Shown: positions 1-7,649 of the stretch, piece after piece | Layout of the letters: the number at the start of each line of letters is the position of its first letter | How positions within the stretch are numbered: the first letter of the stretch is position 1 | NCBI GenBank assembly: GCA_002423425.1 | Contig: DIWC01000056.1 | Span: 1-36,403, forward strand | Source of the DNA: Peptococcaceae bacterium UBA6116 | Lineage (GTDB): Bacteria > Bacillota > Desulfitobacteriia > Desulfitobacteriales > Syntrophobotulaceae | Length of the DNA: 36,403 bases | Direction: 5' to 3' | The notes under the pieces: model-generated | What the model was told of the DNA's origin: nothing | Seen by the model: only the letters and a program-made list of their open reading frames with translations | Database searches by the model: none | Position numbers and translations under genes: made by a program

Positions 1-47
1 TCTAATTTGGTGCTTCAGCTCTGGTGTGTAGTCATTTTATGATTCTG

Positions 48-301
48 TCACATGGTCCGCAGAGTGATGCAAGAAGCCATCATTGCCTTAATGATTGGGT
101 AATCATCGGTTAAGCAAAGATCGTGTCTAAACCGGCCTCCAGCCCTGCAAAGTAAAAGGAAACCGCGGTTTCATGGTTTTTGTAGGTTGCATTTTTGCTG
201 ATATTGTTATCTTCAAACAGATGGATACTCAGATTGACTTGTCTATTCGATACCAGCCATCCACACAAATGAAGGAAAAATTGTTGAGGATGTTTTTGAA
301 A
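48..301 (-). pseudogene. Remnant of an unrecognised protein, possibly a TetR-type regulator C-terminus
   Basis: Reading the minus strand from about 301, one frame gives a continuous protein-like stretch (FQKHPQQFFLHLCGWLVSNR... to ...FYFAGLEAGLDTIFA). It stops at a TAA near 126 and resumes one base over as LTDDYPIIKAMMASCITLRTM up to a TGA at 48-50. A single-base shift therefore joins both parts into one tail of about 83 residues. There is no start codon: an in-frame stop lies just upstream, against the end of the neighbouring metallo-beta-lactamase fragment. Composition and the aromatic helix pattern suggest the C-terminal ligand domain of a TetR/AcrR-like regulator, but this family call is weak. 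Positions 1-47 show nothing. Confidence 0.35.
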
Positions 302-304
302 TAA

Positions 305-994
305 TTATATTATGATAGATTCTGTGTTTTGGCTATTTACAAGTTTGCCATCTTTTAGGACGGAAATTGGTCCGTGACCACCACAGATGGTACACGGCTT
401 TTTATTGCTGTTTTCAATCTTTTTTACAAGACTAAGTATTTGCTTTCTCATAGCTGTAGCTTTTTCAGAATCGATATTAACACTTCTCATCAGGTAGGGC
501 GCCAGGGTATTAAACTCCGCTCTTTCCGCGGAAAATCCGCTGATATTCACAAGATTATCTCCCGTAAAAATAAGGCCATGTTGACTGCAGACAAAAATCA
601 TCTCGCCATAAAGATGGCCGCCGCTTCCTTCAAATACTTTGAATTCGAGGCCGGCAAGTTTGAAGTCCCCTATAAGTAAAAGCTCATCATGCTCATTCGG
701 TGTACCCTCGTCGAAAATAGCAAATTGATCGGTGTTTGGTGGAGTATAACCGGAAATGATCCGGCTCAATTTACTGTATCCCCAACCAAAATCATTGTTT
801 TCCCTATAATCGGGAATTCCCATCAACTGACACCGTAAACTATCGGCACTCTTTTTATTTAGGCAGATTCTTATTCCTTCAAACCTAGAGAGAAGGCCGC
901 AGTGGTCAACATCGGCATGGGTGATAAATATCCTTTTTTTCAAAATCGTCATAATCAATAATATCAATCTGATAGATTTCACTAATGTCATCAA
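305..994 (-). pseudogene. Metallo-beta-lactamase fold hydrolase, N-terminally truncated half of an ACT-MBL protein
   Basis: The frame carries the zinc-binding signature of the metallo-beta-lactamase fold (ITHADVDHCGLL, HxDxDH type), a later GGHLYGE stretch, FTGDN and GGHGP. These are the metal-ligand motifs of the second part of the fold. The N-terminal strands that precede the HxDxDH motif are absent. The first ~20 residues are not domain sequence but out-of-frame reading of the upstream ACT gene, so the nominal start at 994 is probably not used. The neighbouring ACT frame joins this one at a run of seven A (934-940 on the plus strand) if one A is dropped. I infer that this is the C-terminal half of a once longer ACT-MBL protein that lost an internal segment and then frameshifted. 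Confidence 0.7.
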
Positions 995-1403
995 GCAGCA
1001 TTTTGATTACATCCGGATTTTCAATCAGCAGGCCCATCTTAAAATTCTGATAAGGAGTACCATTCGCACTAGAATTCAGATAGGGAATATTAATATCATA
1101 GCTGTCAAGGATTTTTAGAACAGGTAAAACAGCCACTTCTTTGTCCGGGATTTTAATATCGACTTCAATAACTCTCGCTTCGGAAATTTCATTTTTGAGG
1201 TAGCCGACATTTCCTAATTCTTGGTCAATTTTTAGATGGCTTTCTGCAGCCGCCCCGACATCAAGAAAAAGCATATGCAAGTCAACTGCCTTGTTATAGC
1301 TAACACGAACGATATTGCCGTTATGTTTGGCGATTATCTTGGAAACGAGCATAAATGCGCCGGTTTTATCCGGCATAATGGTAACATAAGATTTTCTTGA
1401 CAT
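906..1403 (-). CDS. ACT domain-containing protein (N-terminal half of a broken ACT-MBL gene)
   Basis: The 165-residue product starts MSRKSYVTIMPDKTGAF, typical of an ACT-type regulatory domain, and a second ACT-like unit follows (about residues 80-150, DKEVAVLPVLKILDSYDINI). The ATG at 1403 is preferred because GAGG lies 6 nt upstream; a GTG at 1418 overlaps the amidohydrolase stop and has no good site. The protein ends DYDDFEKK followed by an out-of-frame tail (DIYHPCRC) that overlaps the metallo-beta-lactamase frame. Translational coupling to the upstream amidohydrolase is likely, as its stop lies 12 nt upstream. It may still be made as a free ACT protein, but most likely it is the front half of a disrupted larger gene. 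Confidence 0.65.
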   Translation of the reverse strand: MSRKSYVTIMPDKTGAFMLVSKIIAKHNGNIVRVSYNKAVDLHMLFLDVGAAAESHLKIDQELGNVGYLKNEISEARVIEVDIKIPDKEVAVLPVLKILDSYDINIPYLNSSANGTPYQNFKMGLLIENPDVIKMLLDDISEIYQIDIIDYDDFEKKDIYHPCRC

Positions 1404-1414
1404 ACGATACCTCA

Positions 1415-2932
1415 TCACTTTTCCCAGACTATTTTACCGTCAATAACGGTCATCATGACCGTTATTTCTTTTATTTCTTCCATATCAACTAGGTTAGGGT
1501 CTTTATTCAATACAGTCAGGTCTGCAAGTTTTCCAGGAGTAATTGTGCCTTTGATATTTTCCTCATAAGAGGCATAGGCCCCACCGAGAGTGTACATCCT
1601 GAGTGCGTCTATCGGGGAAATGCGTTCTTCCGGGGCAAGGGTTTTGCCGTCTGTTTCCTTCCTGGTTACGGCCGTATAAATACCCAGCAGAGGGTTGCAT
1701 GTATTCATGGGGGAATCAGAGCTGAAGGCTACCTGCAATCCGCTCCGGCCTAAAGAACCGGCAGGAAAGAGATAGTTCAGTTTATCCGATGGGATAGTTT
1801 CCATGAAATTTTTACCGCCGAAGTGCAAAAATGCAGGCTGGGTAACAACCAGCGGCAGAGTCCTTTTCATCAGGGCAATCTCGTCAGGAGAACAAATCAT
1901 ACAGTGTTCAAGGCGGTGCCGGTGAAGAGGCTTTGGGATGTGGCGGAGAATCAGCTCAAGGGCGGTGAGAGATGCACGTAAATTATGCTGGTCATGGACA
2001 TGAAAAGCGATTTGAAAGCCGGCCCGGTGTGCGAGCAGTGCCTGGCGGTTAATATCCTCCTGGGGCGGATGAATGTTGCCGGTTTTCTCATCCAGCGCTA
2101 ATTTTACCCCGCCGATACGTAATTGGTTATCCCCGTAAGCCATGAATAAGCCATTGTCGATGATGTTTTGCATTGCATCACAGCCAATGAGCATGGAGAT
2201 CCGGTTGGGGAGCAGCCCTTCCCGGCTTTTGAATTTTTGATAAGTTTGCCAGTGAATCATATTATTATTCCAGCCGGTGTCCTGAAGTGATGTAATCCCA
2301 AAAGAAAGATATTGCCGGCTGGCCAGTTTTATACCGTGTTCCAGCTCTTCATCAGAGACCGGAGGAACCCCTTTCTGTACTTGCTCGTTTTTGCCAAAAA
2401 AGATTCCGTCCGGTTCACTGCTTACCGGGTCCCGGTTGATTCCGATAAGGCGAAGTGCCATACTATTAAGGACACAGATGCCCGCAGAGTAATGTATAAG
2501 GATTACCGGGTGGTCAGGAGCAGCTTCATCCAGTTCCCAGCGGGTAGGATGCCTCTTTTCTGCTAAATCGAACTCGTTATATTGGGCGGCTCTTAGCCAC
2601 TTTCCGGCCGGGGTTTCTTGTGCTTGCTTGCGAATGCGTTTTTTGATATCTGCGATGCTTTTTACGGAAGAAGATGAACAGTCAATATGCAGCAGGGTTA
2701 TCGCCTGGCCGATAGGGTGGCAGTGCGCATCGTTAAAACCCGGAATTATCGTCATCTTCCGGCAGTCAACAAGCTTTGTGCGTAGCCCTGAGAAAGAGCT
2801 GATATCGGAGTTTTTGCCTGTGGCTAGTATCTTGCCGGCTTTGACTGCAACGAGTTCTGCCATGGGATTATTTGGATCCAAGGTGATTACCCTGGCATTG
2901 TATAGGATTAAGTCTGCCTGATTGTAGGTCAT
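1415..2932 (-). CDS. Amidohydrolase family protein, YtcJ-like
   Basis: The 505-residue protein has the layout of YtcJ/COG1574 metal-dependent amidohydrolases. An N-terminal beta-sandwich strand (LILYNARVITLDPNNP) is followed by the HxH metal motif in GFNDAHCHPIG, a TIM-barrel body with later ligands in FHVHDQHN and RLEHCMIC, the Asp motif in FSSDSPMNTCNPL, and the closing sandwich strand LADLTVLNKDPN...TVIDGKIVWEK. The start at 2932 has a strong AGGAGGGAG site. Length fits the family. The physiological substrate cannot be read from the sequence; relatives hydrolyse N-substituted formamides or other amides. The gene is intact, unlike its downstream neighbours, with which it overlaps or abuts in one transcription unit. 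Confidence 0.88.
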   Translation of the reverse strand: MTYNQADLILYNARVITLDPNNPMAELVAVKAGKILATGKNSDISSFSGLRTKLVDCRKMTIIPGFNDAHCHPIGQAITLLHIDCSSSSVKSIADIKKRIRKQAQETPAGKWLRAAQYNEFDLAEKRHPTRWELDEAAPDHPVILIHYSAGICVLNSMALRLIGINRDPVSSEPDGIFFGKNEQVQKGVPPVSDEELEHGIKLASRQYLSFGITSLQDTGWNNNMIHWQTYQKFKSREGLLPNRISMLIGCDAMQNIIDNGLFMAYGDNQLRIGGVKLALDEKTGNIHPPQEDINRQALLAHRAGFQIAFHVHDQHNLRASLTALELILRHIPKPLHRHRLEHCMICSPDEIALMKRTLPLVVTQPAFLHFGGKNFMETIPSDKLNYLFPAGSLGRSGLQVAFSSDSPMNTCNPLLGIYTAVTRKETDGKTLAPEERISPIDALRMYTLGGAYASYEENIKGTITPGKLADLTVLNKDPNLVDMEEIKEITVMMTVIDGKIVWEK

Positions 2933-3134
2933 ATAACTCCCTCCTAAAAAAGTTAATAGGGGGTATGATGATTTTCACTTGATAGGTATTCATTTAATAT
3001 TATAACTAATATTATTATTCAAATTATGAAGTTTTCCTTGTTTTCGATAAAAGAATTTCGAATATTTGTTTCATAATATTATCTGGCATTTTGGTAATTA
3101 TAATTATAGAGATGAGAAATATGCGGAGGGAAAT

Positions 3135-3800
3135 ATGGATAATTTACAACAAACGACTATTCAGGCAAATCCTGAAAGTGTGCCGTTTGGTGTTGACCAG
3201 CATAATTTATCAAACATAATGTCAACAGCTTCAGAAATTAGTTATCTTTGGTCTAGTTATTTAGCTGAAAGTATGGCGGTAGCGTTTCTAAAGCATATGG
3301 CCGCCAAATCAAAAGACCCTGATTTTCACAGTGTTTTGCAATTCGCTTTGGACATTTCAAGTCAAAGAGTTACCTTGATGGAAGATCTTTTTAATACAAT
3401 TAAACATCCTATCCCCAAAGGGTTTGGAGAAGAAGATGTTGACATTAATGCCCGGGAGTTGTTCTCTGAGGGCTTTTGTGTAAGATATACAAGACTTACC
3501 TCAAAATATATATTGATTAATTATAGTTTTGCTTTTAGTGATTCTACACGTTCGGATTTTCGGGAATTATTTTCTGGCTTCATCAATACTTCAAAAGAGG
3601 TAATCGCAAGAGCGGATAACGTTCTTTTAGCAAAAGGGCTTCTTCCTAAGCCGCCTTCAATTCCGGTTGCCGATAAAGCAGATTACGTTCACGGAAAAGC
3701 CTATTATGGTTCCATCTTCGGAAGTGACAGACCGCTCAATGCCATAGAAGAGGGCTTGAAATGTCGGATAAACAATTACAAATACTCGGTTCATTCTTAG
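3135..3800 (+). CDS. DUF3231 family protein, N-terminal part (frame broken)
   Basis: The 221-residue product starts at the ATG at 3135 behind GGAGGG; an upstream in-frame ATG at 3066 lacks a site. It matches the first helical half of DUF3231 proteins, as I remember the family: NLSNIMSTASEISYLWSSY at the start, later GFGEEDVDINARELFS, then KPPSIPV and a YYGSIFGSDRPLNAIE segment. Members usually run to about 330 residues with two similar four-helix halves. Here the frame runs off after LNAIEEGLK into an unrelated 12-residue tail, and the second half continues in another frame from 3761. About 40 residues of the expected middle appear to be missing. DUF3231 has no assigned biochemical role; it is common in spore-forming Bacillota. 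Confidence 0.7.
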   Translation: MDNLQQTTIQANPESVPFGVDQHNLSNIMSTASEISYLWSSYLAESMAVAFLKHMAAKSKDPDFHSVLQFALDISSQRVTLMEDLFNTIKHPIPKGFGEEDVDINARELFSEGFCVRYTRLTSKYILINYSFAFSDSTRSDFRELFSGFINTSKEVIARADNVLLAKGLLPKPPSIPVADKADYVHGKAYYGSIFGSDRPLNAIEEGLKCRINNYKYSVHS

Positions 3801-4093
3801 AGAAAGACGGTTTGCCCGGACCGGAGGCAGTGGATTTTCAAGTTACTGATTCTCAAGAAGCACCTTATAGTGACAGGCTAATTCTCTTTCATGTTACTGT
3901 TATGTTGGCTTATATTATACTGGATTATGGCCGGGGATTAACGAACACGGCTAGAAAAGACGTCGTTTTAGCATTCAGCCGTCTTATGGTCGAAATTATG
4001 GAATACGTGAAAGATGGATTAGATTTAGTAATAAAAAACAGTTGGTTGGAAAGAGTGCCGGAAGCTGCTGATCGACAAGAATTAACACAATAA
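3761..4093 (+). CDS. DUF3231 family protein, C-terminal part
   Basis: The 110-residue frame overlaps the preceding one by 40 nt. It carries the C-terminal signature of DUF3231: a GSFLEKDGLPGPEAVDFQVTD segment, APYSDRLILFHV, and NSWLERVPEAADRQEL at the end. The ATG at 3761 has AGAGGG about 7 nt upstream, so coupled re-initiation from the first frame is possible, although the simpler reading is that both frames are pieces of one disrupted gene. It is convergent with the radical SAM gene, whose stop lies 17 nt away. Confidence 0.6.
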   Translation: MSDKQLQILGSFLEKDGLPGPEAVDFQVTDSQEAPYSDRLILFHVTVMLAYIILDYGRGLTNTARKDVVLAFSRLMVEIMEYVKDGLDLVIKNSWLERVPEAADRQELTQ

Positions 4094-4109
4094 TCAGGTA
4101 GACAAATGT

Positions 4110-5594
4110 CTAGGTAGCGGTTCTTTTGAATACTTTCCGGAAATGAAACCCGTAGATCGATAAGGTCACAGCTAAGGGGAATACTTCGCGGCGTTTTAAT
4201 AAAGACCAAAGGATTAGTTTCCAGAAGTAGCGCCTTTCCTTGCCAATAATCCCTAAACGGATAATTGATTTAAGAAATGCCATAGTGTGACAAAAGTTCA
4301 TTTCTGTCGTAGTAAATTTTGCAGGCTTATATTCGTCTAAAAATGTCAATACTCTTTCATAATACTTTTTTGGTGAATAAATAGTATCGACAATCCTTTG
4401 ATAACCTTTAACCAGAAGACCTCTTTCCATTTTAGGAACAAAGTTCATAGAAAAGTTGGTATTATCCCCGGAAAAATCCTCAACCAGTCTTCCTTCCCCG
4501 GCGAGACGCTGGTATAGGTTTGTCCCTTTGGGCGCATTTAATAACCCCACCATAGCAGTAACTATACCACTCTCCTGAATAAAGCTGACCATTTTATCGA
4601 AAATCATAGCATTATCATTATCAAAACCTACAATAAATCCCCCTTGGACCTGCAGCCCAAATCTATGGATTTTTTTTACACAGGTAATTAAATCACGGTT
4701 TTTATTCTGTATCTTATTACATTCAACCAGACTATCCTCATTAGTCGTTTCTATACCAATAAAAACGGCATTAAATCCCGCTTTCACCATCAAGTCCATT
4801 AAAACTTCATCGTCGGCGAGATTGATAGACGCTTCGGTAAAAAAATAAAAAGGATATTTCTTTTCCGTCATCCATGCGATAAGCGCAGGTAGAATTTTTT
4901 CCTTCAGCTTTCTTTTATTGCCGATAAAATTATCGTCTACAAGAAAGACTCCTCCGCGCCAGCCTGAATAATAGAGTGAATCTAATTCCTGTAAAAGCTG
5001 GGGAGCATCTTTTGTCCGGGGCTGGTGCCCATATAGAGATGTAATATTGCAAAAATCGCAATTAAACGGACAGCCACGGGAATATTGAATATTCATTGTC
5101 GCATACTTTTTCATGTCAATAAGTTCCCATAAGGGCACCGGGGTTGTTCTTAAATCAGCCCATTCCGTTGTGGTATATAAATGTGCTGCCGTCCCATTTT
5201 CGATATCGCGGACAAAGGCAGGCACAGTAAGCTCCCCTTCATTTAATAAAAGGTGATCGACATCGTCGTATTCTTCGTATTCGCTGGTAAAAAGCGGTCC
5301 GCCGGCTACGACCTTGACCCCGAGGTTATGGCAGCGTGTAATTGTGTCTCTGACAGATTCCTTCTGGACAACCATAGCACTAATAAACACATAATCGGCC
5401 CATAAAATATCGTTATCTTTTAACTTTGTGATATTCATATCAACCAGGCGTTTTTCATAATGCTTTGGCAGCATTGCGGCAATAGTTAAAAGACCAAGTG
5501 GCGGATAACCTGCCTTTTTGGAGATGAATTTTAAAGCATATTGAAATCCCCAGTAGGTGATAGGTATTTGAGGATATACCAGTAGAATTTTCAT
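4110..5594 (-). CDS. B12-binding radical SAM protein with DUF4070-like C-terminus
   Basis: The 494-residue protein begins MKILLVYPQIPITYWGF, the first strand of a cobalamin-binding Rossmann domain (about residues 1-140, including the VVAGGPLFTSEYEEY region). The radical SAM core follows with the cluster motif RGCPFNCDFCN (CxxxCxxC, near residues 173-181), and the C-terminal third resembles DUF4070. Such enzymes catalyse radical methylations or rearrangements, for example in hopanoid or lipid and natural-product tailoring; the substrate here is unknown. The start at 5594 is chosen for the GGGGGG site 8 nt upstream; an ATG at 5690 gives an extension that does not resemble the family. No biosynthetic partners lie next to it. 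Confidence 0.85.
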   Translation of the reverse strand: MKILLVYPQIPITYWGFQYALKFISKKAGYPPLGLLTIAAMLPKHYEKRLVDMNITKLKDNDILWADYVFISAMVVQKESVRDTITRCHNLGVKVVAGGPLFTSEYEEYDDVDHLLLNEGELTVPAFVRDIENGTAAHLYTTTEWADLRTTPVPLWELIDMKKYATMNIQYSRGCPFNCDFCNITSLYGHQPRTKDAPQLLQELDSLYYSGWRGGVFLVDDNFIGNKRKLKEKILPALIAWMTEKKYPFYFFTEASINLADDEVLMDLMVKAGFNAVFIGIETTNEDSLVECNKIQNKNRDLITCVKKIHRFGLQVQGGFIVGFDNDNAMIFDKMVSFIQESGIVTAMVGLLNAPKGTNLYQRLAGEGRLVEDFSGDNTNFSMNFVPKMERGLLVKGYQRIVDTIYSPKKYYERVLTFLDEYKPAKFTTTEMNFCHTMAFLKSIIRLGIIGKERRYFWKLILWSLLKRREVFPLAVTLSIYGFHFRKVFKRTAT

Positions 5595-5882
5595 ATATTT
5601 CCCCCCACAAGCAATTTTAACTAGTATATCCACTTTTAACTTTGCAAAATCATTCTTGTTTTCCTGCGGCAGATTTGCTATTTTTTCCAATACGTGATAT
5701 GGTACGAAGGTAATATTGTTTTTTCAACTGCCTTGCTCCGATATCGATATGAAGAATCAGGGGATTATAGAGTAGGAAACTAATAATTATGAGTTACCTG
5801 CTTTTTTCTATTTTATGGGGTTATAAAAAGCCGGACAGATAAAAATTGACAATAATTAGACAATATATAAAGGAGAAATTAA

Positions 5883-7034
5883 TTGATTTTTGAAAAACTG
5901 AACATCATCGCACCTATCCTCAAAGCTATTAGCGATGAAGGATATTCCATGCCTACTTCTATCCAAGAACAGGCCATACCCGTTATCCTTGAGGGGAAAG
6001 ACCTAATAGGGTGTGCTCAAACAGGTACGGGAAAAACAGCAGCGTTTGCTATTCCCTTGCTGCAGATTTTGCATGAACAACTTAAGAATAATAAAGGGCC
6101 GCGATTAATTAAAGCCTTAATAGTGACCCCCACACGTGAACTGGCAATTCAGATAGACGAAAGTCTTAGCGCTTATGGAAGATATACCGCACTTAAGCAT
6201 ACCGTGGTTTATGGCGGAGTATCTCAAGTACCTCAAACCAGAATGCTGATGTCGGGAGTGGATATTCTCGTAGCGACTCCGGGTAGGCTGCTTGACCTTA
6301 TGAACCAGAAATACGTCCGTTTGAATAATGTAAAGATGCTTGTACTGGATGAGGCAGATCGTATGCTCGACATGGGCTTTGCACATGATATGAAAAAAAT
6401 CATTGCTCAGCTGCCGGTATCAAGACAAACACTGTTGTTCTCTGCAACCATGCCGCTGGAAATTGCCAAGCTGGCGGATGCCATTTTAACAAATCCGGTA
6501 AAGGCCGAAGTAACTCCTGTTTCATCCACGGTGGATACAATTAAGCAAACAGTTTATTTTGTTGATCGCAAAGATAAAAATAGTTTACTGATAAAGCTGT
6601 TGAACGATAGGTCTTTCGATTCCGTCTTAGTATTTACCAGGACAAAGCATGGAGCTGATAAGATTGCCCGTAATTTAGCCAATGCCAGGATAGCCGCTCA
6701 GGCCATTCATGGTAATAAATCGCAGGGGTTTCGGCAGCTTGCCTTGAACAATTTCAAGTTAAAGCGTACAAGGGTGCTTGTTGCTACTGATATTGCAGCC
6801 AGAGGAATCGATGTGCAGAAACTTTCATATGTTATTAATTTCGACATGCCGGAAGTGCCTGAAACTTACGTCCATCGCATAGGACGTACCGGGAGAGCGG
6901 GACAGGGCGGAATAGCGTTGTCATTTTGTGATCGGGAAGAAAAGGGCTATCTTAGGGATATTGAAAAACTCATTGCGAAGAAAATACCTGTGATTGAAGA
7001 CCAACCTTTTGCAATGAGCGCTGCCGGAATATAA
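5883..7034 (+). CDS. DEAD-box ATP-dependent RNA helicase, RhlE-like
   Basis: The 383-residue protein carries the full DEAD-box motif set in order: Q-motif region (PTSIQEQAIP), Walker A AQTGTGKT, TPTREL, TPGR, VLDEADRMLDMGF, SAT, and in the second RecA lobe VFTRTKHGAD, ATDIAARGID and HRIGRTGRAGQ. The start is a TTG at 5883 with AAAGGAG 7 nt upstream, and it begins exactly where RhlE proteins start (FEKLNIIAPILKAI). The usual basic C-terminal tail is almost absent, so this is a core-only helicase. A role in ribosome assembly or cold-shock RNA remodelling is the family expectation. A small zinc-ribbon gene follows 190 nt downstream. Confidence 0.93.
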   Translation: MIFEKLNIIAPILKAISDEGYSMPTSIQEQAIPVILEGKDLIGCAQTGTGKTAAFAIPLLQILHEQLKNNKGPRLIKALIVTPTRELAIQIDESLSAYGRYTALKHTVVYGGVSQVPQTRMLMSGVDILVATPGRLLDLMNQKYVRLNNVKMLVLDEADRMLDMGFAHDMKKIIAQLPVSRQTLLFSATMPLEIAKLADAILTNPVKAEVTPVSSTVDTIKQTVYFVDRKDKNSLLIKLLNDRSFDSVLVFTRTKHGADKIARNLANARIAAQAIHGNKSQGFRQLALNNFKLKRTRVLVATDIAARGIDVQKLSYVINFDMPEVPETYVHRIGRTGRAGQGGIALSFCDREEKGYLRDIEKLIAKKIPVIEDQPFAMSAAGI

Positions 7035-7224
7035 ATTTTTGTTTTTTATAGCAGTATTTGGAATTATTTTGACTCTTGCCTTGTATATTAAAAAAGAACG
7101 TGTTAAGCTATCATAATCTAGTAATAATGGGTTAATTATTTTTGACAGAACTCTCTTTCAATAATTTGGAGTGAGCTTGCATCAGGAATTTTTAAATCCA
7201 AATAATTGAAGGAGGTATATGGAT

Positions 7225-7413
7225 ATGGCGGATAAGGTTATAACTTGTAAGGATTGCAATGCAGAATTCGTTTTTAATGAAAGCGAACAGGCTTTTTACA
7301 AAGAAAAGGGATTCGATAATGAACCACAGAGATGTCCTGATTGCAGAAGAGCCAGAAAGCAACAAAGAAACAACGATAACAGAGGCGGCGGAAACTACGG
7401 CAATAGATGGTAA
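7225..7413 (+). CDS. Small zinc-ribbon domain protein
   Basis: The 62-residue protein has two CxxC knuckles (CKDC near residue 8, CPDC near 37) framing the phrase EQAFYKEKGF, then an Arg/Asn/Gly-rich tail (RNNDNRGGGNYGNRW). This is the pattern of short bacterial zinc-ribbon proteins of unknown role. The RGG-like tail suggests RNA contact, which would fit the helicase upstream, but this is inference. Two ATGs are possible (7219, 7225); the second has a proper distance to AAGGAGG and starts MADKVITC like relatives. A strong terminator follows directly. Confidence 0.8.
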   Translation: MADKVITCKDCNAEFVFNESEQAFYKEKGFDNEPQRCPDCRRARKQQRNNDNRGGGNYGNRW

Positions 7414-7417
7414 TTTA

Positions 7418-7445
7418 GAGGAGAGCTTAAGCTCTCCTTTTCTAA
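7418..7445 (+). terminator. Rho-independent terminator after the zinc-ribbon gene
   Basis: A perfect 18-nt palindrome (GGAGAGCTTAAGCTCTCC at 7420-7437) is followed by TTTT and a T-rich run. It lies 6 nt after the stop codon of the zinc-ribbon gene. Confidence 0.85.
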
Positions 7446-7566
7446 TTTATCTTTGCTTAATTTTGGAATTCTCAAAAATAAATTCCATTCGCTGCGCCTG
7501 CCTGGTGAATTTTCTTTATTAGTTCTATCTCAATTATACCAAGCATCTCAGCCGATTAATAGTTAT

Positions 7567-7626
7567 TAAAAAAGATAAGGCTATTCAAGCTCTGTTTAAT
7601 ACTTGAGATAGCCTTATCTTTTTATA
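7567..7626 (-). terminator. Bidirectional terminator below trpB2
   Basis: Two long arms (AAAAAAGATAAGGCTAT-TCAAG and CTTGAG-ATAGCCTTATCTTTTT) pair over about 21 bp with a one-base bulge, with A-run and T-run flanks on either side. It ends the minus-strand trpB2 transcript and can also block read-through from the plus strand. Confidence 0.85.
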
Positions 7627-7649
7627 ACGTTTTTATTTCTGTTATTATT

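Noticed and set aside
934..940. Programmed ribosomal frameshift at the A-run between ACT and MBL frames
   Set aside because: The joining shift would be +1, not the -1 favoured by A-AAA-AAG heptamers, and the MBL N-terminus would still be missing. Damage is simpler.
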